This document shows positions 35,836 to 44,683 of a stretch of DNA of 64,000 nucleotides, one piece after another (position 1 is the first letter of the stretch; the number at the start of each line of letters is the position of its first letter). Under the pieces are notes generated by a model. The model did no database searches, was not told the DNA's origin, and saw only the letters and a list, made by a program, of their open reading frames with translations. Both the position numbers and the translations under genes were made by a program. Where the stretch lies: contig NZ_FQVA01000007.1 in the NCBI RefSeq assembly GCF_900129095.1, forward strand, positions 62,001-126,000, given 5' to 3'. Origin of the DNA: Microbulbifer donghaiensis (lineage in GTDB: Bacteria > Pseudomonadota > Gammaproteobacteria > Pseudomonadales > Cellvibrionaceae).

Positions 35836-35915
35836 GGGTTGCACTGGAGCCTCCGTTTCTGTAAAGTGCGCGCTCGCTGAACGGGGCTATGTCCCTGATT
35901 TAGCTGACAATTTGC

Positions 35916-36003
35916 GGTGAGGTGTCCGAGTGGTCGAAGGAGCACGCCTGGAAAGTGTGTATGTCGAAAGGCATCGAGGGTTCGAATCCCTCCCTCACCG
36001 CCA
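35916..36003 (+). tRNA. tRNA-Ser (GGA)
   Basis: 88-nt class II tRNA: acceptor GGTGAGG with CCTCACC, anticodon stem-loop CACGC-CTGGAAA-GTGTG (anticodon GGA), an extended variable arm, T-loop GTTCGAATC, encoded CCA. Confidence 0.96.
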
Positions 36004-36004
36004 C

Positions 36005-36045
36005 TAAACGAAAAAGCCCGGCTACAAGCCGGGCTTTTTCGTTTA
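36005..36045 (+). terminator. Long perfect terminator after tRNA-Ser
   Basis: TAAACGAAAAAGCCCGGC-tacaa-GCCGGGCTTTTTCGTTTA: an 18-bp perfect stem containing a T-run. Shorter related hairpins recur at about 36286-36319 and 36576-36609. Confidence 0.9.
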
Positions 36046-36690
36046 GCGACGGCGAGGGTCGGTGAGAACCCTCGCGGTTCGACCAACTCGCGAAGGCGAG
36101 TTGGGACCGAGGCGCGCCAGCGCCGAGCCCGCAGGGGCAAAACACGCCCTAGCGTGTTTTGAGTCAATCCCTCCGGAGCTTGAGTCCGATCTGCGTTCCG
36201 AAGAACCCCCGTTCGAGCCGGAGACCAGCGAGCGTAGCGAAGCTAATCCCTTGGTGGGGCTCGTGCGAGCGACGACGAGATCCTGAAAGCCCGGCTATAT
36301 GCCGGGCTTTTTCGTTTAGTGGCGATGCGGGCGGGTGAGAACCCTCGCGGGTTCGACCAACTCGCGAAGGCGAGTTGGGACCGAGGCGCAATAGCGCCGA
36401 GCCCGCAGGGTCAAAACACGCCCTAGCGTGTTTTGAGTCAATCCCTCCGGAGCTTGAGTCCGATCTGCGTTCCAAAGAACCCCCGTTTGAGCCGGAGGCG
36501 CGTAGCGCCGGAGACCAGCGAGCGTAGCGAAGCTAATCCCTTCGTGTGGCTTGTACTAACGATGACGAGATCCTGAAAGCCCGGCTATATGCCGGGCTTT
36601 TTCGTTTAGCGACGACGAGGGTCGATGAGCCTCCCCCCGTTCGAGCCGGAGGCGTGCAGCCCTGGAGACAAGTGAGCGAAGCTATTCCCT
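36046..36690. repeat. Tandem 273/290-bp repeats rich in hairpins behind tRNA-Ser
   Basis: Two long copies (36046 to about 36318, then to about 36609) and a shortened third copy, each closing with a GCCCGGC-type terminator hairpin followed by CTTTTTCGTTTAG. Each long copy contains CCAACTCGC-gaag-GCGAGTTGG and AAAACACGC-ccta-GCGTGTTTT hairpins. The second copy has an extra ~17 bp (a GGCGC/GCGCC stem). Fragments such as GGTGAGAACCCTCGCGGTTCGA recall the tRNA-Ser 3' half. No protein gene is supported. Confidence 0.85.
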
Positions 36691-37171
36691 CCTTAATTAC
36701 TGGCGGCAATGATGCTGTAAATCACTGAGCTTCCCGGTTATTGGCCAGCAACTGAGTCGACCGGGCCTTGTGCGCGCTTTACTTCCTAGCCCTTCACCCT
36801 GCGGCACATCTTACGCCTCTTCATCTGCTGATTTCTTTGGTTGCGCACTATTCCACTCTCTAGTTCGACGCCAGCTGATTATCGTTCTGAGTCGGTACCG
36901 TCATTTTTGACTGCTGGTGGCGGTCGGGTTTCTGAATTTACGCAAAGAAAACCACAAAGCAGCACCCGTCACCGGAACAGCTGCGTCTCGAAACGCCAAA
37001 CGGCATGGTAACCGTCGTCGAAATTCAAAAAAAGGCGTTGGAATTTTTTCGAAAATTGGTGACGGACAAACTCACTAATGATCCACTTTTTAGAATTTAT
37101 ATGCTCGATAAATGAGCGTTACTGGTCTTTAGTTCTACTGTTTATCTAGATAAGTAGATCGAGGTTTGAAA
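36691..37171. other. 481-bp AT-rich leader of the protease-PLA2 gene
   Basis: No gene is recognised. Base composition falls sharply compared with the left side. GAGG at 37161-37164 is the ribosome binding site of the following gene. No integrase or att duplication could be recognised by eye. Confidence 0.45.
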
Positions 37172-38827
37172 ATGGCAAAAGTAAAAAAGAAGTCAGCGCC
37201 TTCAATCGAAATGGTTCGACGCTATCTTGATGCCCATCGCGATCGGTGGCTGCAGGATCCCAATATCACTTCCATCGGTATTGGCTACAAGAAATATGGA
37301 GAAACGAATGAACCGTCAAATGATCTCTGCATTCAGTTCACAGTCAAAAAAAAGGGCGATCCCGGACTTTTGCAGGCGGAAGGTATCGCCACTCATCCGA
37401 TTACGCCCGAGTGCACGTTAGAAGATGGCAGTGCCGTACCAACAGATATTCTGGAGCGTGAATACAAGCCGTCGTGGCAGATTATTGAGCGCTTTGACCG
37501 TGCCTTCGTGCCAGAGGACGTTCCTGACTATCTAATTCGTCGTAAGCGTAATGACGTGTTATCACCAGGAATCAGTGTATCTAACTACAGAGAGTCAGCA
37601 GGAACACTCGGGACTGTTGTCTACGATAACGACACCGGCGATCCGATGATTCTTTCTAATTGGCACGTCCTGCAAGGAGATGACGGTGAAATAGGCGATG
37701 CTATTTTACAGCCGGGACCATACGACGGTGGAAGAATGGCACAGGATCAAGTTGGTTCATTAGTACGAAGTCATGTAGGCCGTGATGGAGATTGTGCTGT
37801 CTGTACGATTGAAGACCGAGAATATGACGAGACTATTTTGGGCATGGACTTGCATGCAGAGCAAGTTGCCGATCCAGAACTCGGCGACAAAGTCTGGAAA
37901 TCCGGTCGTACAACTGGTGTCACCCACGGGATTATCAGTCGTGTCGACGTTGTCACGAAACTATATTACGGAATCAATACTGGCATCAGAGAGATTTATA
38001 GTTTCGAGGTTGAGCCGGATCCAGATTATCCCGCGGATCGTGGCGAAATTAGTATGGGGGGCGACTCAGGGTCACTTTGGATGGCAAAGACCGAAGATGA
38101 AGAACGCGGTATTGCGATTGGCCTTCACTTCGCTGGCGAGACCAATCCAAGCCCTGCCGCTGAGCATGCTGTAGCCTGTTACATACGTAAGGTTTTAGAC
38201 AAACTTAACGTCTCTCTTATTGATCCGCTTGAGGAGACCTTTACCGAGGAAGAGCTTATCTTGTCTCTCGCCACCGAGGTCGACAAGCTCCGCGATGATG
38301 TCATGGCCCTGGAAGAATATGCTTTCGAAAATATGAAACAGGGAATTCAAACTCCTGCAGTTGGAAAAGGTGAATGCTCCTGCGGTAGTTTCCCCAATGC
38401 AGTTGCAGGAGAAGCGATAGTCGAGCCAGAGGGTGTGAAGGTGTACGGCAACTGGTGTGGTCCGGGCCACTCCGGCGGTACGCCAGTGGATGCAGTCGAC
38501 AGGGTTTGTATGAAGCACGACAGGTGCTATTCGAAGAAAGGCTACTTGAATTGCGATTGCGATAGAGAATTAGTGCGCGGGATGGCAAAAGCGGTGTTAT
38601 CTCGCGGCGTTTCTGCCGCCGGTCGTATCGCCGGTACAGCGGCCGCAACGTATTTTAGTGCCGCTCCCTGTGTGAGCTACACGCGGATCGCGGGGAAATA
38701 CATACCTGTAGGCGGTGGCACTTCTCGTGTCCACGTGGGTGATATTGTTAATGGAGGTAGAAGCGCATATAGGTTTGTAAAGCGCAAGGGGAGAAAACTG
38801 GTGAAGAAAATAAGAAACTTATTCTAA
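37172..38827 (+). CDS. Trypsin-like protease fused to a phospholipase A2-like domain
   Basis: A 551-residue protein with two enzyme domains. Residues about 1-125 form an N-terminal alpha-beta region (NITSIGIGYKKYG). Residues 130-345 are a trypsin-like serine protease: PGISVSNYRESAGTLGTVV, catalytic His165 in LSNWHVLQG, Asp207 in RDGDCAV, and Ser299 in MGGDSGSLW. A short charged helical linker follows (355-390). Residues 400-505 carry a PLA2 signature: calcium loop YGNWCGPGHSGG (425-436) and catalytic His449-Asp450 in VCMKHDRCY, with paired cysteines. The tail is strongly basic (KRKGRKLVKKIRNLF). No signal peptide is present. AT-richer than flanking genes, monocistronic, behind tRNA-Ser. Likely a toxin or defence effector (inference). 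ATG 37172 has GAGG upstream. Confidence 0.85.
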   Translation: MAKVKKKSAPSIEMVRRYLDAHRDRWLQDPNITSIGIGYKKYGETNEPSNDLCIQFTVKKKGDPGLLQAEGIATHPITPECTLEDGSAVPTDILEREYKPSWQIIERFDRAFVPEDVPDYLIRRKRNDVLSPGISVSNYRESAGTLGTVVYDNDTGDPMILSNWHVLQGDDGEIGDAILQPGPYDGGRMAQDQVGSLVRSHVGRDGDCAVCTIEDREYDETILGMDLHAEQVADPELGDKVWKSGRTTGVTHGIISRVDVVTKLYYGINTGIREIYSFEVEPDPDYPADRGEISMGGDSGSLWMAKTEDEERGIAIGLHFAGETNPSPAAEHAVACYIRKVLDKLNVSLIDPLEETFTEEELILSLATEVDKLRDDVMALEEYAFENMKQGIQTPAVGKGECSCGSFPNAVAGEAIVEPEGVKVYGNWCGPGHSGGTPVDAVDRVCMKHDRCYSKKGYLNCDCDRELVRGMAKAVLSRGVSAAGRIAGTAAATYFSAAPCVSYTRIAGKYIPVGGGTSRVHVGDIVNGGRSAYRFVKRKGRKLVKKIRNLF

Positions 38828-38977
38828 CCTTTATCACATGGCCTTTTCCTGGATGTCTGCAAAGGAAAAGGCCACTCCCAAAGCGGGAGAAATCTTTATC
38901 AGTGGCGCTGCCATAATCTAGGATGAATTATTTGGTCTGAGCTAATCCACCTCAGAGACAGGCTGTCGGTGGCGTGA

Positions 38978-39340
38978 TGTACGCTGAATCTGCTATTTCC
39001 ACGCGGGAACTACTTTTCTGAGGCAGCCGTATTGGGGCCGAGGAATTTTTATAATTTTCATACGTTTGTCGACTTGCAGTTGAAAGACCGATGGGTATTC
39101 ACCGCAGACATCAATCTCTTTTGGCGACTGGAGATGGAAGACGGCGTATACGGTCCCAGCGGCCAGATTATCCGCTTTCCGGAGGGCAGCAGTGCGCACG
39201 AAGTAAGCCAAGCACTTTCTCTAACTTCCAGATACACAATCGCCCGCAATTTGGTTTCTACCGCCATCTATACACACCTGCGACCCGGTCGATTCTTACG
39301 CGAAACGGGGCCCTCTGAAGAGATAGATTTGCGAGACTGA
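38978..39340 (+). pseudogene. C-terminal remnant of an alginate-export-type outer membrane porin
   Basis: The frame opens after a TGA at 38975-38977 and reads FPRGNYFSEAAVLGPRNFYNF, then FWRLEMEDGVYGPSGQ and RPGRFLRETGPSEEIDL. This matches the last ~110 residues of alginate_exp-family porins, which are normally 400-500 residues. The N-terminal three quarters, including signal peptide, are absent, and the first available start is only a TTG at 39032. It is a decayed fragment at the edge of the accessory region. Confidence 0.7.
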
Positions 39341-39427
39341 CATTGCAGTATCGTTTTTAGGGTGAACTTGAGGCAGGAGACCGGCAACTACAAAGAGCTC
39401 CTGCAAATTTCTGATCGTAACTACTAG

Positions 39428-40333
39428 TCAGTCCTGCTCCAGTGCCACAAAGCGGTCTGCAAGATAGTCGATCAGTGCTCGCACCGACGGAAGTAACCCG
39501 CGTCGAGTGGGAAATACCGCGTGGATGATCTCGCGGCGGGGACTCCATTCTGGCAGCACTTTCACCAAGGCTCCGTCAGACAATTCATCAAGCACCATCA
39601 TGACGGGGAATTGGCACACTCCAACACCAGCAACGGCAGCCCGCCGCAGAGCTGTCATATCGGATGTGGTGTAGCGCGGTGAGTGCTCGACCCGCTCAGT
39701 CCTGCCATCTTCGGTAAAGAGTTCCCAAGTGTAGTGCTGTAGGGCTCCCCCCAGTGCCAGGCTGGGCCAGGCTTCGAGATCATGTGGTGTTGTCGGTTGG
39801 CCCATTTGAGCGAGCAGAGCCGGACTTGCGGCCAGGCATTGGCCTCGATCACTGAGAACACGCATAACCAAACCACTGTCTTCCAGCGGTGGTGGCCGGA
39901 CGCGAATCGCGATGTCGATCGCTTCCTCCAGTGGGTCGACCCGGCGATTGGTCGCTTCCAAATGGAGATTGACACGCGGGTACATCGCCAGGAACTCCGC
40001 CAGCATTTCTCCCACAAGACTGTGCAATAGCGCCACCGGACAGCTCACCCGCAGCAATCCCTGAGGCTCGGCACGGGTCATTTCAATCGCCTCCTGGGCC
40101 GCCTCAGCTTCAATCAACATCGCTTTGCAGTGTTCGTAATAGGTTTGGCCTATGTCGGTCACGGCGAAATGGCGTGTTGAGCGCTGTATCAGGCGCACTC
40201 CCAGCCGTTCCTCAAGGCCTGCCAGCCTTCGACTCAGTTTTGACTTTGGGGTCACCAAGGCCCGACTGGCTGCCGTAATGCCGCCGTGTTCGACGATCTG
40301 CACGAAGAAGTAGAGGTCGTTGAGATCCTGCAT
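39428..40333 (-). CDS. LysR family transcriptional regulator
   Basis: A 301-residue regulator. The N-terminal winged helix-turn-helix reads LYFFVQIVEHGGITAASRAL, with KLSRRLAGLEERLGVRLIQR; the C-terminal substrate-binding domain is of the CrgA-like subgroup (LLRVSCPVALLHSLVGEML). The frame is open upstream of 40333, but the ATG there begins the family domain. It is divergent from the pirin gene (119 bp), so it probably controls the pirin-isochorismatase genes in response to an unknown ligand. Confidence 0.92.
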   Translation of the reverse strand: MQDLNDLYFFVQIVEHGGITAASRALVTPKSKLSRRLAGLEERLGVRLIQRSTRHFAVTDIGQTYYEHCKAMLIEAEAAQEAIEMTRAEPQGLLRVSCPVALLHSLVGEMLAEFLAMYPRVNLHLEATNRRVDPLEEAIDIAIRVRPPPLEDSGLVMRVLSDRGQCLAASPALLAQMGQPTTPHDLEAWPSLALGGALQHYTWELFTEDGRTERVEHSPRYTTSDMTALRRAAVAGVGVCQFPVMMVLDELSDGALVKVLPEWSPRREIIHAVFPTRRGLLPSVRALIDYLADRFVALEQD

Positions 40334-40452
40334 ATCAATCCCGCTGTTCACAAAATGGAACGCTGAGGCCCAATTTTGCCATCTACACGACTCTTTGTCC
40401 TGCGCATATCCTTTACGGCAACTAGAAGGGGGGTTCCCCGAGGAGGACACTC

Positions 40453-41319
40453 ATGAAAAAGGTTACATCCATTCTGCGCGCACCCGCGCCTCATTGGGTG
40501 GGCGACGGCTTCCCGGTGCGGTCGCTTTTTTCCTACCAGAGCCACGGTCGGCAGCTGAGCCCGTTTCTGCTGCTGGACTACGCGGGGCCGACGCATTTTG
40601 AACCTGCATCGCGACCACGCGGCGTCGGGCGACACCCGCACCGGGGCTTCGAAACCGTGACTATTGCCTATCGTGGAGAAGTAGCCCATCGCGATTCCAC
40701 CGGTCAGGGCGGCGTGATTGGTCCCGGTGACGTGCAATGGATGACCGCAGGTGCCGGCATCCTGCATGAAGAGTTTCACTCTGAAGCCTTCACCCGCGCC
40801 GGTGGAACCCTCGAAATGGTGCAGCTGTGGGTGAACCTGCCGTCACGACACAAGATGACTGCGCCAGGCTATCAGCATATCGCCGCCGGTGACATTCCCG
40901 AGGTGGCCCTGAATGACGGCGCTGGCACGGTGCGCGTGATCGCAGGGGACTATGCCGGCCATGAAGGTCCGGCGCGCACCTTTACCCCGATGCACGTTTG
41001 GGACCTGCGCTTACTAGAGGGTGGTAGGACGCGGATGTCGGTACCTGAAGGCTGGAATACCGCACTCGTGGTGCTGGACGGATCCATCCAAGTGAACGGA
41101 AACACGCGAGCTGCGAATGCGCAATTGGTAGCCCTGGACACGGCTGGCACGGAGTTCGAAATCGAGAGCAGCACTGACGCGATGGTGCTTCTTCTTTCGG
41201 GGCAGCCGATTGACGAACCCATCGTCGGCTACGGTCCTTTCGTGATGAACAGCGAGGCCGAGATAGCCCAGGCGATGGAAGACTTTAATCGCGGCCGCTT
41301 CGAGCCTAAGGCCGGCTGA
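40453..41319 (+). CDS. Pirin family protein
   Basis: A 288-residue bicupin. The metal site residues are in GRHPHRGFETVT and in GILHEEFHSEAF; many such pirins are iron-dependent quercetinase-like dioxygenases or regulators. AGGAGG lies 7-12 bases before the ATG. It heads a same-strand set with two isochorismatase-family genes and is divergent from a LysR regulator, a common setting for stress- or electrophile-inducible genes. Confidence 0.93.
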   Translation: MKKVTSILRAPAPHWVGDGFPVRSLFSYQSHGRQLSPFLLLDYAGPTHFEPASRPRGVGRHPHRGFETVTIAYRGEVAHRDSTGQGGVIGPGDVQWMTAGAGILHEEFHSEAFTRAGGTLEMVQLWVNLPSRHKMTAPGYQHIAAGDIPEVALNDGAGTVRVIAGDYAGHEGPARTFTPMHVWDLRLLEGGRTRMSVPEGWNTALVVLDGSIQVNGNTRAANAQLVALDTAGTEFEIESSTDAMVLLLSGQPIDEPIVGYGPFVMNSEAEIAQAMEDFNRGRFEPKAG

Positions 41320-41363
41320 TTTTTCCCTAAGACTCACAACATTTTGTCAACCATGAGGAAACA

Positions 41364-41993
41364 ATGATGAGCAAACCCTATGTAAAACTCGACAAAGACA
41401 ACGTCGCCGTCTTGCTGGTGGATCACCAGGCCGGCCTGATGTCACTGGTTCGCGACATAGATCCGGACAAGTTCAAGAACAATGTGCTGGCACTGGCGGA
41501 CTTGGCTGAGTACTTCAAGCTGCCCACTGTTCTGACCACAAGCTTCGAGGATGGCCCGAATGGCCCGCTGGTGCCGGAGCTGAAGGAGAAGTTTCCGGAT
41601 GCGCCTTTTATCGCCCGCCCCGGCCAGATTAATGCCTGGGATAACGAGGATTTCGTTAAGGCGGTGAAAGCCACTGGCAAGAAGCAACTGTTGATCGCCG
41701 GTATTGTTACGGAAGTCTGCGTTGCGTTTCCGGCACTGTCTGCCATTGAAGAGGGTTTCGATGTATTCGTGGTGACGGATGCCTCTGGCACCTTTAATGA
41801 GATCACGCGTCACTCGGCCTGGAGCCGCATGACGGAATCTGGCGCGCAACTGATGACTTGGTTTGGCGTCGCATGTGAACTCCACCGCGACTGGCGTAAT
41901 GATGTGGAAGGGCTGGGAACTCTGTTCAGCAACCATATCCCCGACTACCGCAACCTCATTAGCAGTTACACCGAGCAAACTTCCGGTAAATAA
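41364..41993 (+). CDS. Isochorismatase family hydrolase (YcaC-like), copy 1
   Basis: A 209-residue cysteine hydrolase. The catalytic Asp is in AVLLVDHQAGLMSLV, the nucleophilic Cys in GIVTEVCVAFPALSA, and the conserved Lys is likely in the RPGQINAWDN-FVKA stretch. It resembles the E. coli YcaC group, whose natural substrate is unknown. GAGGAA is upstream; ATG 41364 or 41367 both fit. It lies 44 bp after pirin and 87 bp before its paralogue. Confidence 0.9.
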   Translation: MMSKPYVKLDKDNVAVLLVDHQAGLMSLVRDIDPDKFKNNVLALADLAEYFKLPTVLTTSFEDGPNGPLVPELKEKFPDAPFIARPGQINAWDNEDFVKAVKATGKKQLLIAGIVTEVCVAFPALSAIEEGFDVFVVTDASGTFNEITRHSAWSRMTESGAQLMTWFGVACELHRDWRNDVEGLGTLFSNHIPDYRNLISSYTEQTSGK

Positions 41994-42080
41994 CTGGTAA
42001 CGGCGGCGCCTTAGCGCGCCGCTTCCATCGATACTTAATTCAACTCGAACTACTGTCCCTAGACATCAGGAGTAGCAACA

Positions 42081-42770
42081 ATGAGCTTCCCCAACACAAT
42101 TGCAAACTTCGATGGCGCCCGCCCGGTGATAGATCCGGATGACGCGGCAATGCTACTGATCGACCACCAGAGTGGGCTGTTTCAGACAGTGCAGGATATG
42201 CCGATGACGACACTGCGAGCACATGCTGCCGTGTTGGCCAAGATAGCCTCACTGGCGAAGATTCCGGTGATTACAACCGCATCGGTGCCACAGGGACCCA
42301 ACGGACCACTGATTCCAGAGATCCACGACAACGCACCGCATGCCAAGTACGTGGCACGGAAGGGCGAGATCAATGCCTGGGATAATCCGGATTTCGTCTC
42401 GGCAGTAAAGGAAACCGGGCGTAAGACCCTCATTATCGCGGGTACCATTACCAGCGTGTGCATGGCCTTTCCTGCGATTAGTGCAGTGAATGAAGGATAC
42501 AAAGTGTTTGCCGTGGTGGACGCCTCGGGTACTTACTCTAAGATGGCCCAAGAGATCACGCTGGCACGTGTCATGCAGGCGGGTGTAGTTCCGATTGATA
42601 CCGGCGCGGTCGCATCGGAGCTTCAGAAGACCTGGAACCGCGATGATGCCCAAGAATGGGCGGCGGTGTACACACAGATTTTCCCGCATTATCAACTGTT
42701 GATTGAGAGCTATTCCAAGGCTCAGGAAGTTGTCACGAACAACGAACAGCTGGACTCTCAACGCCAATAA
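42081..42770 (+). CDS. Isochorismatase family hydrolase, copy 2
   Basis: A 229-residue paralogue of the preceding gene. Catalytic Asp in [15 protein letters not shown] and Cys in [15 protein letters not shown] are kept. Shared stretches (NAWDN-DFV, VDASGT) show tandem duplication followed by divergence; the C-terminus is longer. A short leader of about 15 residues precedes the domain. CAGGAG lies upstream of the ATG. Confidence 0.9.
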   Translation: MSFPNTIANFDGARPVIDPDDAAMLLIDHQSGLFQTVQDMPMTTLRAHAAVLAKIASLAKIPVITTASVPQGPNGPLIPEIHDNAPHAKYVARKGEINAWDNPDFVSAVKETGRKTLIIAGTITSVCMAFPAISAVNEGYKVFAVVDASGTYSKMAQEITLARVMQAGVVPIDTGAVASELQKTWNRDDAQEWAAVYTQIFPHYQLLIESYSKAQEVVTNNEQLDSQRQ

Positions 42771-43179
42771 ATATTGGTGGCAATGCACTGGGTCGCCGCT
42801 GTCCGTCGAATCGAATATCGGATGTAGCGGCGACCATTCAAGTGATGCCTTTATCCATTCCTTTGAACATCAATAAATTCACCGGTATCGTTCAATAAAT
42901 CGCCGAGTAATTCCCTGGAACTTTTGTCTAGCAGCTGTCCATTTTTGTCGATGGCATTCGAAACGCGCGACAGCATGAAGCGGTGGTTAATAAATCGCGT
43001 GGCGCCTAGAGTTCGCAGGACAGGAAGCCAGGCGATAAGCGCAACCATCGGGCGCCAGAACATCGGGCAGCGGCGTCAGCAAGTCGGCTGAATATTAGTG
43101 ACACCCAGATAAGCTAGTCCCCGATGACCCGTCGGACGCCCTGTCAATCTGAGCGGCAGCATCGCCGCTTGACCAGGCA
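42771..43179. other. 409-bp region with a possible remnant frame
   Basis: No intact gene. A minus-strand frame at 42851-43075 reads LRTLGATRFINHRFMLSRV and NAIDKNGQLLDKSSRELLGD, which recalls the C-terminal end of NADPH-dependent FMN reductases. It has a stop just upstream (43076-43078) and no ribosome binding site, so at most it is a decayed fragment. Confidence 0.35.
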
Positions 43180-44124
43180 TTACCACCCCTCCGTAAGTAC
43201 AAGCACAATCGGCAATGTCACGATGCTGGCCAGTGAGCTGACAATCAGGGTTGATCCCGGCAGGTGGGATTTAAGTCCGTAGCGCAAGCCGAACAAGGTG
43301 CCGAAAAAGCCGCAGGGCAGGGCGCACAGCAGCAGTGCGGCGCGGGCAGTGTCGTGTTCCATCGGCAGGGCCAGGATCAACCCGAGAGCCAGCAGGGGAT
43401 GGGCAAGGTTCTTCAGCGCGGTCCCGCTCAGCACATTAGCGCTAAATACAATTTTCTGCGCGGACAGTATAAGCCCGGTCAGGAAGAGGGCGACGCCGCC
43501 GGCCGCCTGGCCGATCAATTGAAAGGAGTCTTTGATCGGCTCCGCGAGGGGGATTCCAAGTAAGGAGAACGTCATTCCGGCGAGGGGAGCAAGCACGATG
43601 GGTTTGCGTAGTGAGCGGCCGGTGCATTGCAGAATCGCAGCGGGAGTCATCTGTCCGCCCATTGTTACCTGATTGGCCTCGAGAATGGCCAGTGTCAGCG
43701 GCGACAGCACAATCGAGCCGGTGGCGATTGCGAGGGCGACATAAATGGTGTCGCTCGAACCGAACACGGCGGCAACCAGGGGCAGGCCCGCGGCCGCATA
43801 GTTGGGGGCGGCGATTGTGAGGGCCTGTACCGCAGCCTCGCTCGCTCCGAGCCGAAACAAGCGGCGCTGCATCCAGAACGACAGCGCGTAAAGCACGAGC
43901 ATGGATAAGAGGAAGACCAGTAGCAGCGGCCATTGCGCCAGCAGCAGCGAGCGGGGTGTGGACGCTGTGGCCACAAACAGGGAGGCTGGAAGCGCAAAGT
44001 CCATCACCAGGGCGTTCAGTTCCGAGACATGGCGGTTGTCGATATCGCGGATCCAGCCGGCAAAATAACCGAGTGCCATGACGGCGAAAATCGGTACCAG
44101 AGAATTGAGCAGGACCTCAGTCAT
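43180..44124 (-). CDS. AEC family transporter (auxin efflux carrier type)
   Basis: A 314-residue inner membrane protein with about ten predicted helices in two halves, opening MTEVLLNSLVPIFAVMALGYFAGW and carrying the LNALVMDFALPASLF segment and the ALPCGFFGTLFGLRYG helix break, features of the AEC family. Bacterial members move organic acids such as malate or malonate; the substrate here is not known. The ATG at 44124 begins the family domain; the frame is open further upstream but without similarity. Confidence 0.88.
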   Translation of the reverse strand: MTEVLLNSLVPIFAVMALGYFAGWIRDIDNRHVSELNALVMDFALPASLFVATASTPRSLLLAQWPLLLVFLLSMLVLYALSFWMQRRLFRLGASEAAVQALTIAAPNYAAAGLPLVAAVFGSSDTIYVALAIATGSIVLSPLTLAILEANQVTMGGQMTPAAILQCTGRSLRKPIVLAPLAGMTFSLLGIPLAEPIKDSFQLIGQAAGGVALFLTGLILSAQKIVFSANVLSGTALKNLAHPLLALGLILALPMEHDTARAALLLCALPCGFFGTLFGLRYGLKSHLPGSTLIVSSLASIVTLPIVLVLTEGW

Positions 44125-44683
44125 CGCAGTGTTTTTTCGCGTTCCTGTACTTGGATGAATATGGTGACGGACAGACAGTCGGCGCAATCACATTCGAAAA
44201 ATCTCAAGAAGTTGTTCGACGAATCGGTCGCTTGTTAATTCATAGAAAATGAAACTAGCACGATAAATATCTTCAGGTTCCTCCTTCTCGGTGTTTGACG
44301 TCATAGTAGATTTATTACCCGCTGTCGATTGGTATAAATGCCGGAATTTCCTGTTCCATCGGAATAAAAAAGCGGAAAAATCCGACGCCTTGTCCAAAAT
44401 AGTGTCCTTCTTAGCGGCACCAGCCGGAGGGCTATACGCCTCGTCTTCCATATCGGAGGAAACACCTCGTTGCCCTTAGCCGGCGGGGCCATATCTCGGA
44501 TTAGTTGATCGTGGTGCCATTAATTGATCCAGATCAGGGAAGCGTGATTTACGCGACAGTAGATGCCGCTCCCAGCCCCTGACTGAGTCCTCTTTGCAGT
44601 ATGCTGGCTTTATGAAATATGGCTGCCCGGCGAGCCCGGGCTGGCAGCGTACGAGCTAAAACGGGGACTACCGGGAGCTTCCT
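44125..44683. other. 559-bp intergenic region without a supported gene
   Basis: AT content is raised at 44150-44450. A minus-strand frame of 87 codons (44188-44451) has no recognisable domain and no ribosome binding site. GGGAGCTTCC just before 44684 could serve the next gene. Nothing else is supported. Confidence 0.45.

Noticed and set aside
36005-36690. CRISPR array
   Set aside because: Repeat units are 270-290 bp and contain internal hairpins; there are no short regularly spaced repeats and no cas genes.
44188-44451. 87-codon minus-strand frame upstream of the AEC transporter
   Set aside because: No ribosome binding site, no domain and no neighbour link; left as intergenic.
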